Source of the DNA: Blastobasis lacticolella
Lineage: Eukaryota > Arthropoda > Insecta > Lepidoptera > Blastobasidae
Assembly (NCBI GenBank): GCA_905147135.1
Contig: LR990045.1
Location: 16,344,173 to 16,408,172, forward strand
Direction: 5' to 3'
Length of the DNA: 64,000 nt
Under the pieces are notes generated by a model that had not been told where the DNA came from, searched no databases, and saw only the letters and a list, made by a program, of their open reading frames with translations. The position numbers and the translations under genes were made by a program. Below are positions 47,801-56,884 of this stretch, in pieces; the stretch's first letter is position 1, and the number at the start of each line of letters is the position of its first letter.

Positions 47801-48000
47801 TGATGTATATGGAGTCCTTTGATGCTATTAAATGACCGTAAACATACTACGCAATGTTGCATGGGAATGGGCTCAGGGAAAAGGGGCACTTATTGATTCT
47901 GTACGTAGAAGAGAATAAAAAGCCTAAAAAAATATACTTATAACTATAGAAAAAGTTTTTTCACACCCGTTTGCACTTCACATAATTGTTTATAAATAAT
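44862..48000 (-). mobile_element. Full-length-looking RLE-class non-LTR retrotransposon
   Basis: Single long ORF on the minus strand, an AT-rich 3' UTR of about 165 bases and a short A-rich tail (GTAAAAAAAATAA on minus) near 44862-44872. The 5' end cannot be fixed; there is no obvious target duplication, and the right limit given is approximate. The layout (one ORF, N-terminal zinc finger, C-terminal endonuclease) is that of the R2/R4/CRE/NeSL group of LINEs, many of which choose fixed targets. The flanks here are not rDNA. Confidence 0.85.
45028..47862 (-). CDS. Retrotransposon protein: zinc finger, reverse transcriptase, CCHC and restriction-like endonuclease
   Basis: 944 residues from the first ATG (47862); the frame is open to 47889. 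One C2H2 finger at residues 4-25 (C-x2-C-x12-H-x4-H). Reverse transcriptase about 220-560: KLDVKNAFN with catalytic Asp 362, QQGDPLGP at 414-421, YLDD at 443-446. CCHC knuckle at 755-772 (C-x2-C-x8-H-x4-C). Restriction-like endonuclease about 795-940 with RPDG (Asp 816) and WDATC (Asp 832), a PD-(D/E)xK type nuclease. It would nick target DNA and prime cDNA synthesis on it. No stop or frameshift in 2.8 kb and all catalytic residues kept, so it may be active or very recent. Clade not settled. Confidence 0.92.
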   Translation of the reverse strand: MQHCVVCLRSFNSIKGLHIHQSRVHHARILLCSPCSQSHDSQNNNTPLTNTSTPLHLLLSQLKSSTAIVKRIPRGARSCVASALAECIKRCTRDNNLVSWHDLLTFSYKTLHTSLENKTSLTQQIKNNTSPDTQSPQAAPRRPQHSRRHNDIFSKVEEKVQDGDLKGAARLLFSNDTIAPDSPETATALQSKHPPGPSCPPFVDPPSDIATCLRAKEEDVVAAIATFPTGSASGLDGISPQHLKDLTSHGVGMAGDHVISALTGLVNVMLEGNVCQEVTPILYGANLIALTKKDGGVRPIAVGFTLRRLAAKICVRLTRSKFQSLFEPVQVGFGTRGGCEATVHAVRTFTQDDLCEVILKLDVKNAFNSVNRDTLLNKIKLHVPEIYNFMLQCYHCPSKLLHKNNEILSAVGCQQGDPLGPAIFSLAINSIIHSVKSKLNVWYLDDGTIAGDAQTVLTDLEMVKHNFDLIGLELNFNKCELFISEKIDTTLTKSIIQNFNSVAPNIKILTKDSLSLLGSPIFDEAIPPLLTSSISKFNEFSDRLLKISSHSALFILKFCLFVPKFTYLLRCCPVWKFPVLIQHLDNVIKFQIESITNIRLSEQAWTQASLPIRYGGLGTRKISSVALPAFLSSIYSSSDLTGNILKAPAATNCEVACLAEAETAWLAGPSPNFPPTPKIQKAWDNISSQVILDTLLNISPSLKDRARLEAVARPESGHWLHAYPSPNTGTFIDPTTLRLAIGLRLGAEVCIEHSCASCGASVDRLGHHGLACSSSAGRLSRHAAINDILRRSLVSANVPAILEPQHIARDDGKRPDGMSMIPWRMGRPLVWDATCADTLAATYLPATAKRAGAAAEIRERSKVGKYSCLGAQYDFVAFGVETLGPWGPGAHSLFMELGKRLREATGDSRAGSFLAQRLSIAIQRGNAAAMMGTLPRGPGFLHLF

Positions 48001-48330
48001 ATAATTTTCATCATTTTGACCTTCACTTGACAGTGACATCTAGTTTCTGTCTCCTCTCTGGTGACATAATCAGGCCAGGAAATTCTTCAGCGCGCGCAGA
48101 CGTCTAGGCGTAGCTAAGCAACGTATAGCGTGGCGTCATGTCAAAAATAATTGTAAATAAAAATATACGCACTGCGCCTTGTATATGGCGCCCCCGCAGC
48201 CACCCACAACTCTGCGTACGCACTGCCACGGGTTCTACCAGGTAACAGCACATAAAACTGCGTAGGAAGCCACGAAATTTTATAATAATTTATAATAATA
48301 ATTTTGGCTTGTCAATATGTTGGCATGACA

Positions 48331-48353
48331 GGTTTTTTTTTTTTTTTTTTTTT
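48331..48353 (-). repeat. Poly(T) run of about 22 bases
   Basis: Homopolymer followed by AT-rich near-repeats of ATTACTTATATTA. Probably the poly(A) tail of a minus-strand retroelement or processed transcript whose body is not recognisable. Confidence 0.6.
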
Positions 48354-48789
48354 ATATTACTTATATTATATTGGATTGGATACTTGGATTATTATATTAC
48401 TTATTATTAAGGCATGATTAAATACTTTTTATCACATTATGTTAGCACAGGAAAAAATTTCAAAAACAGGTAACCCTCTAAACAAGATATCAAATGGCGT
48501 TACATTAAAAAATAAAATTACTGTATATTATAATAATTGAATGTACATCATTATAGTTATTTAAACTTTACTCTCCGATGATAGGTAATTTTTTTAGGTG
48601 TTTTTAATCATTCTTTGTAATTCTTACATACTTTTGCTGCGCAAATCGTCATTTTTATGAGCCAAAGAAAAGCTACAGAAAGCGAGTTGATCCTGCAATG
48701 ACAGTGACATGACAGAGCGGGTGGGAAAAGCTTATCAGCTATCAGTTGGTTAATATTTTTTTCAATATATATATAATCAAAGATTTAGA

Positions 48790-48932
48790 GAGGGCTATTT
48801 ACTTTTATATTTACGACTGTAAATATGTTCCAAGTCTAACTGCAATTTATCTGCTCTAAATTCGGTCATACATTTTTGAAAAACTTTGAATAAAGTTTTT
48901 GCACTCATTTCGAAAATAAATGTCCCACTCAG
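48790..48932 (-). CDS. Possible small coding exon, unassigned
   Basis: The minus-strand ATG near 48907 opens a 37-codon frame (starts MSAKTLFKVFQKCMTEFRAD, ends in Lys-rich CYS-free tail) that stops at 48795 inside GTAAATAG, which also contains a GTAAAT donor. Composition looks protein-like (alternating hydrophobic and charged) and differs from nearby noise, but there is no homologue I recognise and no second exon. Could equally be chance. Confidence 0.2.
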
Positions 48933-49307
48933 TAAGAAACTAGCAATATCCACAAGACAATAACAATGTCTGAAAGACGTGACAGCTGAAGTCAGTTTGA
49001 CCACAGACTATAATATAACATTTGAGTTTGACAGTAATTTAGTGTGGCCTATTTATTTTATAATATACTGGATATCTAAGTACGAGACTAGATTATGTTT
49101 TATCAATAATGATATTCAATATTCCACAAGCGAGGATTGTTAGTTATTTTTCCCAAAAATCCCCACTGGACAAATAAGTACATCCGAGTAACAATAAGAC
49201 ATTTTTAAGAACAAGTCAATGGTCCTCAACTTTTGCCTCAAATATTGATACTGTACCTATGTATTAGACAACCTATGTCTGCTTATCACTACGTTTCGTA
49301 CGACAGT

Positions 49308-49490
49308 GTCGTAGTGTCTTACAAGGCGACTAATGGAAATGACGACAGCACGAAAGCAGAAACGTGTTCTATTGTGTGTTTTCATTACGGCGACCCGCCA
49401 GTTAAGTGTGGAGATAATGGCAAAACCATCTTCTAATGTAGTGAAGGCTCAAGCGCAGGAGAGGACTATTATGGGATTATGTCGATATGT
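49308..49490 (+). mobile_element. Decayed copy of repeat B
   Basis: TCTTACAAGGCGACTAATGG and GTTAAGTGTGGAGATAATGG match repeat B with many changes; the right part keeps GGACTATTATGGG. Confidence 0.6.
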
Positions 49491-49504
49491 TGTGATGTAT
49501 ACGA

Positions 49505-49635
49505 GTGATATGATATATAGAGGTGGGCAACGCATTGGCGATACTCTCGTTGTTGCTAATGTCTATAGGCAGTGGTGACCACTTTCAATCAGGTGGCCCG
49601 CTTGCCTGTTTGCCTACCGTATGACATAAAAAACC
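49505..49635 (+). mobile_element. LINE 3' tail, repeat G copy 2, next to LRR exon
   Basis: Same sequence as 31150-31275 (GCTAATGTCTATAGGCAGTG..TTTGCCTACCGTATGACAT) with a short A-tail ending about 23 bases before the exon at 49659. Confidence 0.85.
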
Positions 49636-49658
49636 CTACCAGTAATTTTCGATTTCAG

Positions 49659-49818
49659 GCACGAGATAACCTACTTGCGGGTGGTGCAATGGCCAGGCGA
49701 CTGCCTCAATGTAGGCCGGCTGCAGCAGCGGTTCCCGTCGCTCAGCGTCTTGGAGATCATCAACTGCACAGAGCTCAACACCTTCAAAGGCCATTTCGAT
49801 GGTACCAGCAAAATTGAG
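49659..49818 (+). CDS. LRR receptor-like gene, second visible exon
   Basis: 160 bp between a GATTTCAG acceptor and a GTACTA donor. The first base completes the codon left open at 29283 (giving Lys), then 53 codons follow in frame, ending in phase 0. The translation contains YLRVVQWPGDCLNVGRLQQR and FPSLSVLEIINCTELNTF, i.e. the Leu spacing of an N-terminal LRR cap and first repeat, with two Cys. Intron 1 is 20.4 kb. Confidence 0.8.
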
Positions 49819-49914
49819 GTACTAAATTGTTCAAGTATTTTTATTTCTCCATGAACCTCCAAATCTTACTTCTAGTTCTTAACTACGCAATAAATTTTAA
49901 TACAGCGATCAACA

Positions 49915-50028
49915 ATGCATGGAGTGTTCCAAGTTGCGCCTTCCTATTTCTCCTTGTCCACTTTGCTAGGTCTTCGGCATCTTTGGTGTTGAGTTTGGTT
50001 ATGGCACGAATGTCATCTTGTCATTAAT
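49915..50028 (-). mobile_element. RTE LINE C-terminal fragment
   Basis: Minus-strand translation gives a KLNTKDAEDLAKW-like segment, matching the RTE C-terminal part also at 31655-31855 and 51393-52231. Short and 5'-truncated. Confidence 0.65.
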
Positions 50029-51002
50029 TCGTAAATATTCGTTGACAAATTCACACAGCGCCATCTAACCCCAAAGTAAACAAAGCTTGTAATATGGGTA
50101 CTTGATAACTGATATACTACTTACACATATTTTTTTTAAATACATACTTATTATACATAGAACACCCGGACCCGTCACAGAAATTAAAATTAATCATTTC
50201 AACCACAGAAATCAGAGTAATTATGTGTTAATTGCCTTCACGACACTCGTCAATTTATTGGGTTATTAAATGTCACCACAAGGTCAAATGCTTTATAGGT
50301 TTCTGTTTTGTTTAGTCGGCCTATTTCATTCACAATTTTTATTATCTCCATGATTTGTTCGTTTATCAATACTCTAGTGACTAGAGAAGTCAACTCTAGT
50401 AGGTGGGGGTGGGGCGGTGGTCGATATCTTCCGAGGAAGGTAGTTACGAAATCCATGATTTCTGTGTGGTTTATCCCTAATCCCACAAATAAAGTGTTTG
50501 AAGGGTTTAGACAGATCAGGCATGTACATACATACTCGTACCGTAATTTATAATTTGTGGTGTAGCAAAACATTTGAGATATGAGGCGAAACAGATTATC
50601 GTGTACCTACTTGTCGTGTTCAATAGCTTTGTTGTTTGAACCACAAATAAACTCGGCGGCTCGCCGAGAGAGTTTTGTTTCATAGAGCAGGCCCCAATTA
50701 CCTATGGCATACTCTTAAGTTTTGGAGCTGGAGTGCATTTTGCGTTTATTAAAATTAAAAAGACTTGCCGGCGCAAATGTATAAGAAGATGTGTTAAGCA
50801 GGAGAGCGTAGCTTGTGTTACTCAATTGTTTCTTACCACTGAAAAATCCACAAATGTACCATTTGACGGTACGTCAAAGTCTAGGGCGTGGTGAACAGCC
50901 ACGTCTGGAAGTCGCCTACAATTGGAAGAGAACTACTCTTTTGACACTACATAAGGCGGTTATTTATGTGTAGTATCGATCCCCATATAGCTATAGCTTA
51001 CA

Positions 51003-51187
51003 TCATCATCATCATATCAGCCGAAATACGCGCAGTGCTGGGCATAGGCGTCCCCCAGAGATCTCCTCAAAGGCCGGTCCTGTGTCTTCCACATCTAACT
51101 GGCACCTGCGACTTCTACCAGGTCGTCGGTCCACCGACCCACGCTGCGTCTTCCGGTACGTGGTCGCCACTCTTTACTGCCCAAATA
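51003..51187 (-). mobile_element. RTE-type LINE 3' fragment upstream of LRR exon 3
   Basis: Minus-strand translation reads as the end of an RTE reverse-transcriptase protein (WTDDLVEVAG-like, then QDRPLRRSLGDAYAQH), followed by a (ATG)n tail seen as CATCATCATCAT on plus. It ends about 28 bases before the exon at 51216. Confidence 0.7.
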
Positions 51188-51215
51188 TAGCAATAAAGCT
51201 TAAATATTGTTGCAG

Positions 51216-51378
51216 AAAATAGTGATGCAAGGCCTCCCCGAGCTGTGGGAGATACCAGCGGACATGGTGGCGACGATGCCGCTGCTGGCCGAGATGGACC
51301 TGCGCGGGAACGGACTGAGACACATGCGCCCGCGACTGCTGCGCAGCCCGCCGCAACTCACAGCCGTCTACTTGAAAG
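51216..51378 (+). CDS. LRR receptor-like gene, third visible exon
   Basis: 163 bp between a TATTGTTGCAG acceptor and a GTAGCT donor; enters in phase 0 as required by 49818 and leaves with one base of a codon. It encodes two LRR units: GLPELWEIPADMVATMPLL and AEMDLRGNGLRHMRPRLL, then LTAVYLKG. The IPADM..MPLLAEMDLRGNGL pattern resembles the ectodomain of insect Toll receptors, but other LRR proteins share it. Later exons (more LRRs, membrane segment) are not found in the remaining 12.6 kb. Confidence 0.85.
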
Positions 51379-51392
51379 GTAGCTTCTTATCT

Positions 51393-52231
51393 CATCATCA
51401 TCTTGGCGTTATGTCCCGGTTGCGCCCCAACGCGGTACACGAGGGCCCAGGGTCCGCCTTCCTGCTACTCTTGGCCCACTTCTCTCGGTCTTCGGCATCC
51501 TTAGTGGTGAGCTTATTGGTAAGCATATCCGTTCTGACTACGTCAAGCTATCGCTTCTTGGGCCGGCCTCTCCTTCCCGTGCCCGGCGGAGGTGGCATCC
51601 ACTTTTTTACACGTTGGACTAGTCGCCCCTTGTTCAAGTCTATCAATGCGATATCGTCAGCATACATGAGAAGCCACGGAGGCACCTCGTGGTAGTCTCG
51701 GATGCTATCTGACAGTACGTCTAATATCACGCTGAATAGAAGTGGACTAAGCACAGAGCCCTGATGTACCCCAACGGTAATAGGGAACGGGTTGGTGTCG
51801 CCAACAGCAGTCCTCACTATTGAATCGAAATTGCGGTACATGTTCCGGATAATGTCAATATAGGCCTCGGGCAGCGACTTGGACCGCAGTGCATGTCCAG
51901 AAACAGAAAATGCAGGGGCGTTTTCTTTGATCTGTATCCCGCCATGAGAGTTCTCAGGGCAAATACGGGGTCCATTGTCCCACAACCCGGCCGAAACCCA
52001 TATTGACACTCCGAGATTGTACACTCCCGTCGGATCCGAGAGTCCACAATGCGTTCAAAGAGCTTTATGGTGTGGGACATCACGTTTATACCGCGGTAGT
52101 TGGTGCACTCCCGCACCGAGCCATTGGCTTTATAGACTGAAGTAATAATACTCAGCCTCCATTGGTCGGGTATCTTCCCGGTGAGGAGAATGGGGTTATA
52201 AAGGTCGGTAAGGATGCTTATAAAGGTCGGT
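51393..52231 (-). mobile_element. RTE-type LINE, 5'-truncated, inserted at the exon 3 splice donor
   Basis: 839 bp flanked by a perfect 17-base duplication (AAGGTAGCTTCTTATCT) at 51376-51392 and 52232-52248. On minus, one frame gives YGFRPGCGTMDPVFALRTL, another gives VGVHQGSVLSPLLFSVILD and YADDIALID, then a jump to GRRGRPKKR, i.e. reverse transcriptase with a frameshift and an internal deletion. It ends in a (GAT)n tail next to exon 3. Confidence 0.9.
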
Positions 52232-52561
52232 AAGGTAGCTTCTTATCTATCTTAGTTATATGACTCGTCTGATTCATCATCATCATCCGATAGCATCATG
52301 CTTTCACCATGGCCCGTTCTTTCTACTCCGCTTCGCCCGCTCTGGGCCGCGTCGTGAGCCGTTAGCCTTCGCATCCGATTAAGCGATGTCAATCCATCGT
52401 TTCTTGGGATTTTCGTGGGATTTCTGTTTTCTGTACCGGTAGGATTAAGCACTTATTTCAGACGTGGGGATTACGTAGCACATGACAAAACCATCGCAGG
52501 CCCGCCTCTTCAATCTTATCTATATTTCTCTACATTTTTATAAATGTTGCAAGGATCAACT

Positions 52562-52602
52562 GTACTTTTTTGGCCGCGACTTCGTTCGCGTGGAAACAGT
52601 TT
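52562..52602 (-). mobile_element. Helitron-like end fragment
   Basis: GGCCGCGACTTCGTTCGCGT is the GCGAACGAAGTCGCGG-type end on minus, as in 28372-28589. A similar GCGGACGAAGTCGCGTGC stands at 27525-27544. Confidence 0.5.
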
Positions 52603-52858
52603 TGTAGATGGATTAGGTTTTGCCCTAGCAGCCATGTAACCTACTTATGCCCAATTGAAACAAACTTAGGCGACGCTTAAGTCTACGCCATAAGATATTC
52701 TGCATTTAGGAATCACAAAATCGGTGTCATAAAGTTATTAGTGACTTAGCGAGTTTAGATTTTACTTATGGTTGGTGCAATATTTTCTTATTAGTTTGGA
52801 TTTAGTTAGGTAATGCTTAATTTAAATTTAGAGAAAACGAGTTAATAATATGTAGTAT

Positions 52859-53132
52859 TGACCGTGTGGTGTCCGGCATAGTAGAATAGCACCAACCCCT
52901 TACACTCATGGGTGTCGTACAAGGCGACGAATGTTTTCGAGGCACAAGATCAAGAGTCTCCGTAGTCTGGGAAATGGGCAATCCCAGACTACGGAGCATT
53001 TTCCATTGTTATATTTAAACAATGCGATTTCCAACTCGCCTGCCAAGCGTGGAGATTATGGCAATAACCTTCCCTATCGTGGGAGAGGCCCTAAGTCCTG
53101 CAGTGGACTGTTACAAGCTGTGATGATGATTA
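52859..53132 (+). mobile_element. Interspersed repeat B copy with internal duplication
   Basis: CCGTGTGGTGTCCGGCATAG head to GATGATGAT tail. Around 52961-53000 the phrase CCGTAGTCTGGGAAATGGGC is followed by its partial inversion CCCAGACTACGGAG, not present in the other copies. Confidence 0.85.
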
Positions 53133-53439
53133 CAAGACCGAGTACTTAATACGACCACTCAATAAACTCAAAATTTTTAGAAAATTGGCGAAGTAGATTT
53201 TTAGACGGTATTGGATTTCAAAATTTACAATTTTATCTGTCTTTCTGTAAATCGCTGTGAAATTAAATTGTATTCAATAAAATAACACGTTAATTTTAAA
53301 ACGAAATTATAATTTTATAAACATCAAACCGCAACTTAGTCGACAGTTTACCACCACGCGAATTCATTAACAAGTCTCACCTAGCTGGGAATGGGCTTAG
53401 TTAGACATTGCCTAGATTTCGACCTCGGTTTGGCGAAAT

Positions 53440-53620
53440 CGACCACTTGCCTTAAAGGCCCTGCCACACACAGAGCTCGGCGCGAGCGTGGCGCGAGCGC
53501 GGTGTGATAGTTGCCTAGGCAACGCGCCAGCATCGCGCCGCGCTCGCGCCGCGCTCAGGCCGCGCTCAGGCCGGCGTGAGCGCGGCGCCGCGCGTGCGCT
53601 GTGCAGTGCCACAAACTTAT
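53440..53620. mobile_element. GC-rich foldback element, copy 1
   Basis: Starts CCTTAAAGGCCCTGCCACAC, then repeated GCGCGAGCG units, a TTGCCTAGGCAAC palindrome at about 53511-53523 and the complementary CGCTCGCGCCGCGCTC. Open frames on both strands are by-products of the GC-rich palindrome. Partner at 56537-56705. Confidence 0.8.
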
Positions 53621-54242
53621 CAGACCTGGTACCGGCGGCGCTGTTTTTGGGATTGACATGTCAGTTCAAATACATTTCAAAAGTAAGTGTCGATATTTTT
53701 CCGTAGTTTCAGTTTTGGCCACCGCGTTTCTATGACAATCGGCACACATAGAGTGGCAGCTCCATTATTCGGGAAATTGAATTTTTAGGATGGTAATACT
53801 CCCACATATCGTAATAGCGGGTTAATTACTCGTTTCTTTTTACCAACAGTCCGAATCTTTCCTCCTAATTTGACTGGTGCATTACGCAGATAATTTAGAA
53901 CCTGAGGACGAATATAGGCTTACTTTTCATTCCCCTCCACTCGCTAGCTTGCAAGAGTATATATAAGGTAGGTAAAAACCTGATGCTTGGAAAAGTAACG
54001 CCCTACCTCTGAAATAAGTCGCCTTTTACGACACCTCTTAGTATGGACGGCGATGCTTTTTTACTCTGTTGGACACCACACTGCAAATTTTGCTCCCTAG
54101 GTAGGTAGGTAGGATGAGGGGGCACAGCTCTCCTACATCAGAATCAAAACATTTCAGTCCGACTTACTTGTCGAGTTAGACAAACTTTTAATGATTCCGT
54201 AACATAGAGCACAAATTCTACAGTGCAAAAATTCGGTGGCTA

Positions 54243-54569
54243 GAGTCTAACGCTGATATAGATGTTTTGTTTAAGTACCCGCTACAGTGCACAGAAAACT
54301 GCGCTCAATCTTATCCACCACAATTTTCAGTTCAGTATAAAATAGACGAACAATTGCCCAAAGATTACTTCATGGCCATGGATCGTAGTTCTTCTTGTTC
54401 GTGTACAATTGACTTACAGCCATACAGAATCAAATTCGACTTTTTTCTAACAGATCTATCGCTAGCGGCTGAACCGGGATTTGTCGCTAGAATAGTCCCC
54501 GCGGGCTTAAGTAACCCACTCTTACGTATTTGTGTCTTTGACATTTGTCAAAACGCACTTGCCAGGTGA
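54243..54569 (+). other. Unassigned 100-codon open frame
   Basis: Frame open from 54267 to 54569 with ordinary amino-acid composition and three Cys pairs, but no recognised domain, no preceding ATG in good context and no flanking splice signals that I trust. A phrase (GCTGAACCGGGATTT) recurs at 39046-39060, which hints at a repeat. Not called a gene. Confidence 0.2.
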
Positions 54570-56160
54570 AATTATTAAATATTTATGGTAGAATTTTATT
54601 GTAGTTTTTTAAATATTTATTTTAGAATTTTTTAGTAATTTATATAATCTGGCTACCAATAGACACTGGCAAAGACACATAACAGACTAGACACAAATCA
54701 AAAATATTCCCTGTTCGCTCACTCTACAATTATTATGAACCTCGCTATCCCGTTTTTTCGTCTATTGAAATAAGCTGTCAGAAAATAACGCGCGCAATGT
54801 TTTGAACGCTCCACATGTTGCTGGAGCTCCTGAAGACCTGACGTTTCTTTTGAAACATCGGTGTATAATTTTATAATTTCCTAATATAATTTAAATCAAA
54901 CACCCTAAAAGACGGTGTAATTTAGTGCACATTTAATGAAAATTTTAGAAATTTAAATATTGTAATCGAAAAGTATAAAATAAAAACATAAATCTTTTTT
55001 TTTTAATAAACCCACTACGTAATAGAAAATAATTATTGACCATAGATAGGTAACAAATAGGGAAAGCAAAATTGTCATAATGTCTACTCGAAGCAAATGG
55101 AACAAATGGGAGTTTTATTAGATACATGACTGTTTTAATCAATGTCTAAACAATCGTAATGTCAAACTGAGTACCAACTTCAACTGTCACAATATAGATA
55201 AATTGCTGAAATAATAAGTTTAAGGGAAGTGTTGGATATATAAATAATAATCTTGTATATATATCCTTATTAATTTATTAACCGTAACACTGATAACGTT
55301 GTAATGTCAATCTCTTAGCAATGTTCTGTCTCTCTGTGTCACTGTTTGACCAACCAGTGATAATGATTCACTACGATTTCCGAAATTAAAAATAGATTTC
55401 TCAAGTTTCTCTGACCGAGAGTCAGCCATCTGATTGTTTTTTATTTGGCCGTCTTACATGCATGCGCAAGATGTGACTTTGCACTGGCGGTATAACACCG
55501 TGAATTTAGTTCTGACCATTAAACAGAATAAAATACTTATTACTGTAATATGTTTAGTACAGCATAAACCGGAACGGACTAATATTTGGAACAAGCGCCA
55601 TAGTTACTTTTGTTCAGCTTGAAAATAGCTATCCAACGACGTATTACACATAGCTATTGGAATGGTTACCACTGTCCATAGAAATTCTTGTACGCGTTAA
55701 CAATGTTATATCTGGCGGCTTGACAAGATTGTTGACAAACCTATTCGATCCGGTGGCCAAAACCGGAACTAAGTGTTGCCGTTTGAAATGTAATGTCAAT
55801 GCCAACAACAGCGATGCTGTCATCCGGTCAGACATTTATGTGGCACTGTAGACGGCGCTGTTTTATTGACTACGGTAACCGTCAGAGTTATTTGTTCGTT
55901 CAACCGCATCAAGGTGTATATCTCTATGGGTGCTAGTGTCAGCAAGAGCAGTAGTAGGTAAATGTACTTGTAACCCACAATCATCCGCGAAACCGTCGGG
56001 TTTTCTCTCTTAAGTTTATGTTTATTTATGTACCTTGGCCCAAATCCTGAGATAGCCTAAACAATTCGCCATTACAATTTTTTCGTCGCCAATTTTAATC
56101 TCGAATACCCCAAATGGCGATAAATAGCCTACATTGGCAACACTTTGTTGGCGCGACGCC
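54570..56160. other. AT-rich DNA without recognised genes
   Basis: Short frames only. No repeats matched elsewhere in the window. 55640-55850 is less AT-rich and open on both strands for about 60 codons, without family features. Confidence 0.35.
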
Positions 56161-56536
56161 GGCAGTACCGGACTAAGTCCATCAGAGGCCCGGGGCGGAC
56201 AACCTTTATAAGGCCCCCAGTTTAAGAAGTTTAATGTAATTTTACAAGCTTTTTATTCAGTTCACATTTGTATGTTTAAGGATTTTTATTTATTTAGTTA
56301 TAATTTCTTCTTTGGTGGAGGGGGTCCTCGACCCTAATCTTAAATCTGTTTGAATAGTGATACGGCGATAGCTACGCCCCTGTCACAACTCCGAACCACC
56401 TCTTCGATATGTTCTAAGCATATTTTAAAGCCTTGTATAGGATTTGATCAAGGCAACTTGGAGACGTTTGGAGGCCCCCCTGGACCAGAGGCCCGGGGCG
56501 GGCCGCCTTTCCCGCTTTGTTCGTTAGTCCACCCCT

Positions 56537-56705
56537 GGCGGCGCGATGCCAGCGTGGCTTGAGCTCGGCGCGAGCGCGGTGCGATAGTTGCTAGGCAACT
56601 ATAGCGCGGCGCGAGCGCGGTGCGATAGTTGCCTAGGCAACGCGCCAGCATCGCGCCGCGCCCGAGCCGCGCTCGCGCCGAGCTTTATGTGTGGCAAGGC
56701 CTTAA
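56537..56705. mobile_element. GC-rich foldback element, copy 2
   Basis: GCGCGAGCGCGGTGCGATAG occurs twice (about 56569 and 56605), each followed by TTGC(C)TAGGCAAC. The right end GTGTGGCAAGGCCTTAAGG is the inverse of the left end of 53440-53620. Confidence 0.8.
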
Positions 56706-56884
56706 GGCGATGACTACAGAGACTACTGGTGAAAAGGGGTGTTAGGTGTCAACTAAGCGTCACCTACGTTTAGTGCAATCAGGCATTATATAGTCTTATA
56801 TATAATGCTAGTACCTACACCGAAGAGGTCAAGCTGCATTCCTGGCCATTTTTAAATTACCTACAAAGTGTATGAATTTACCTA

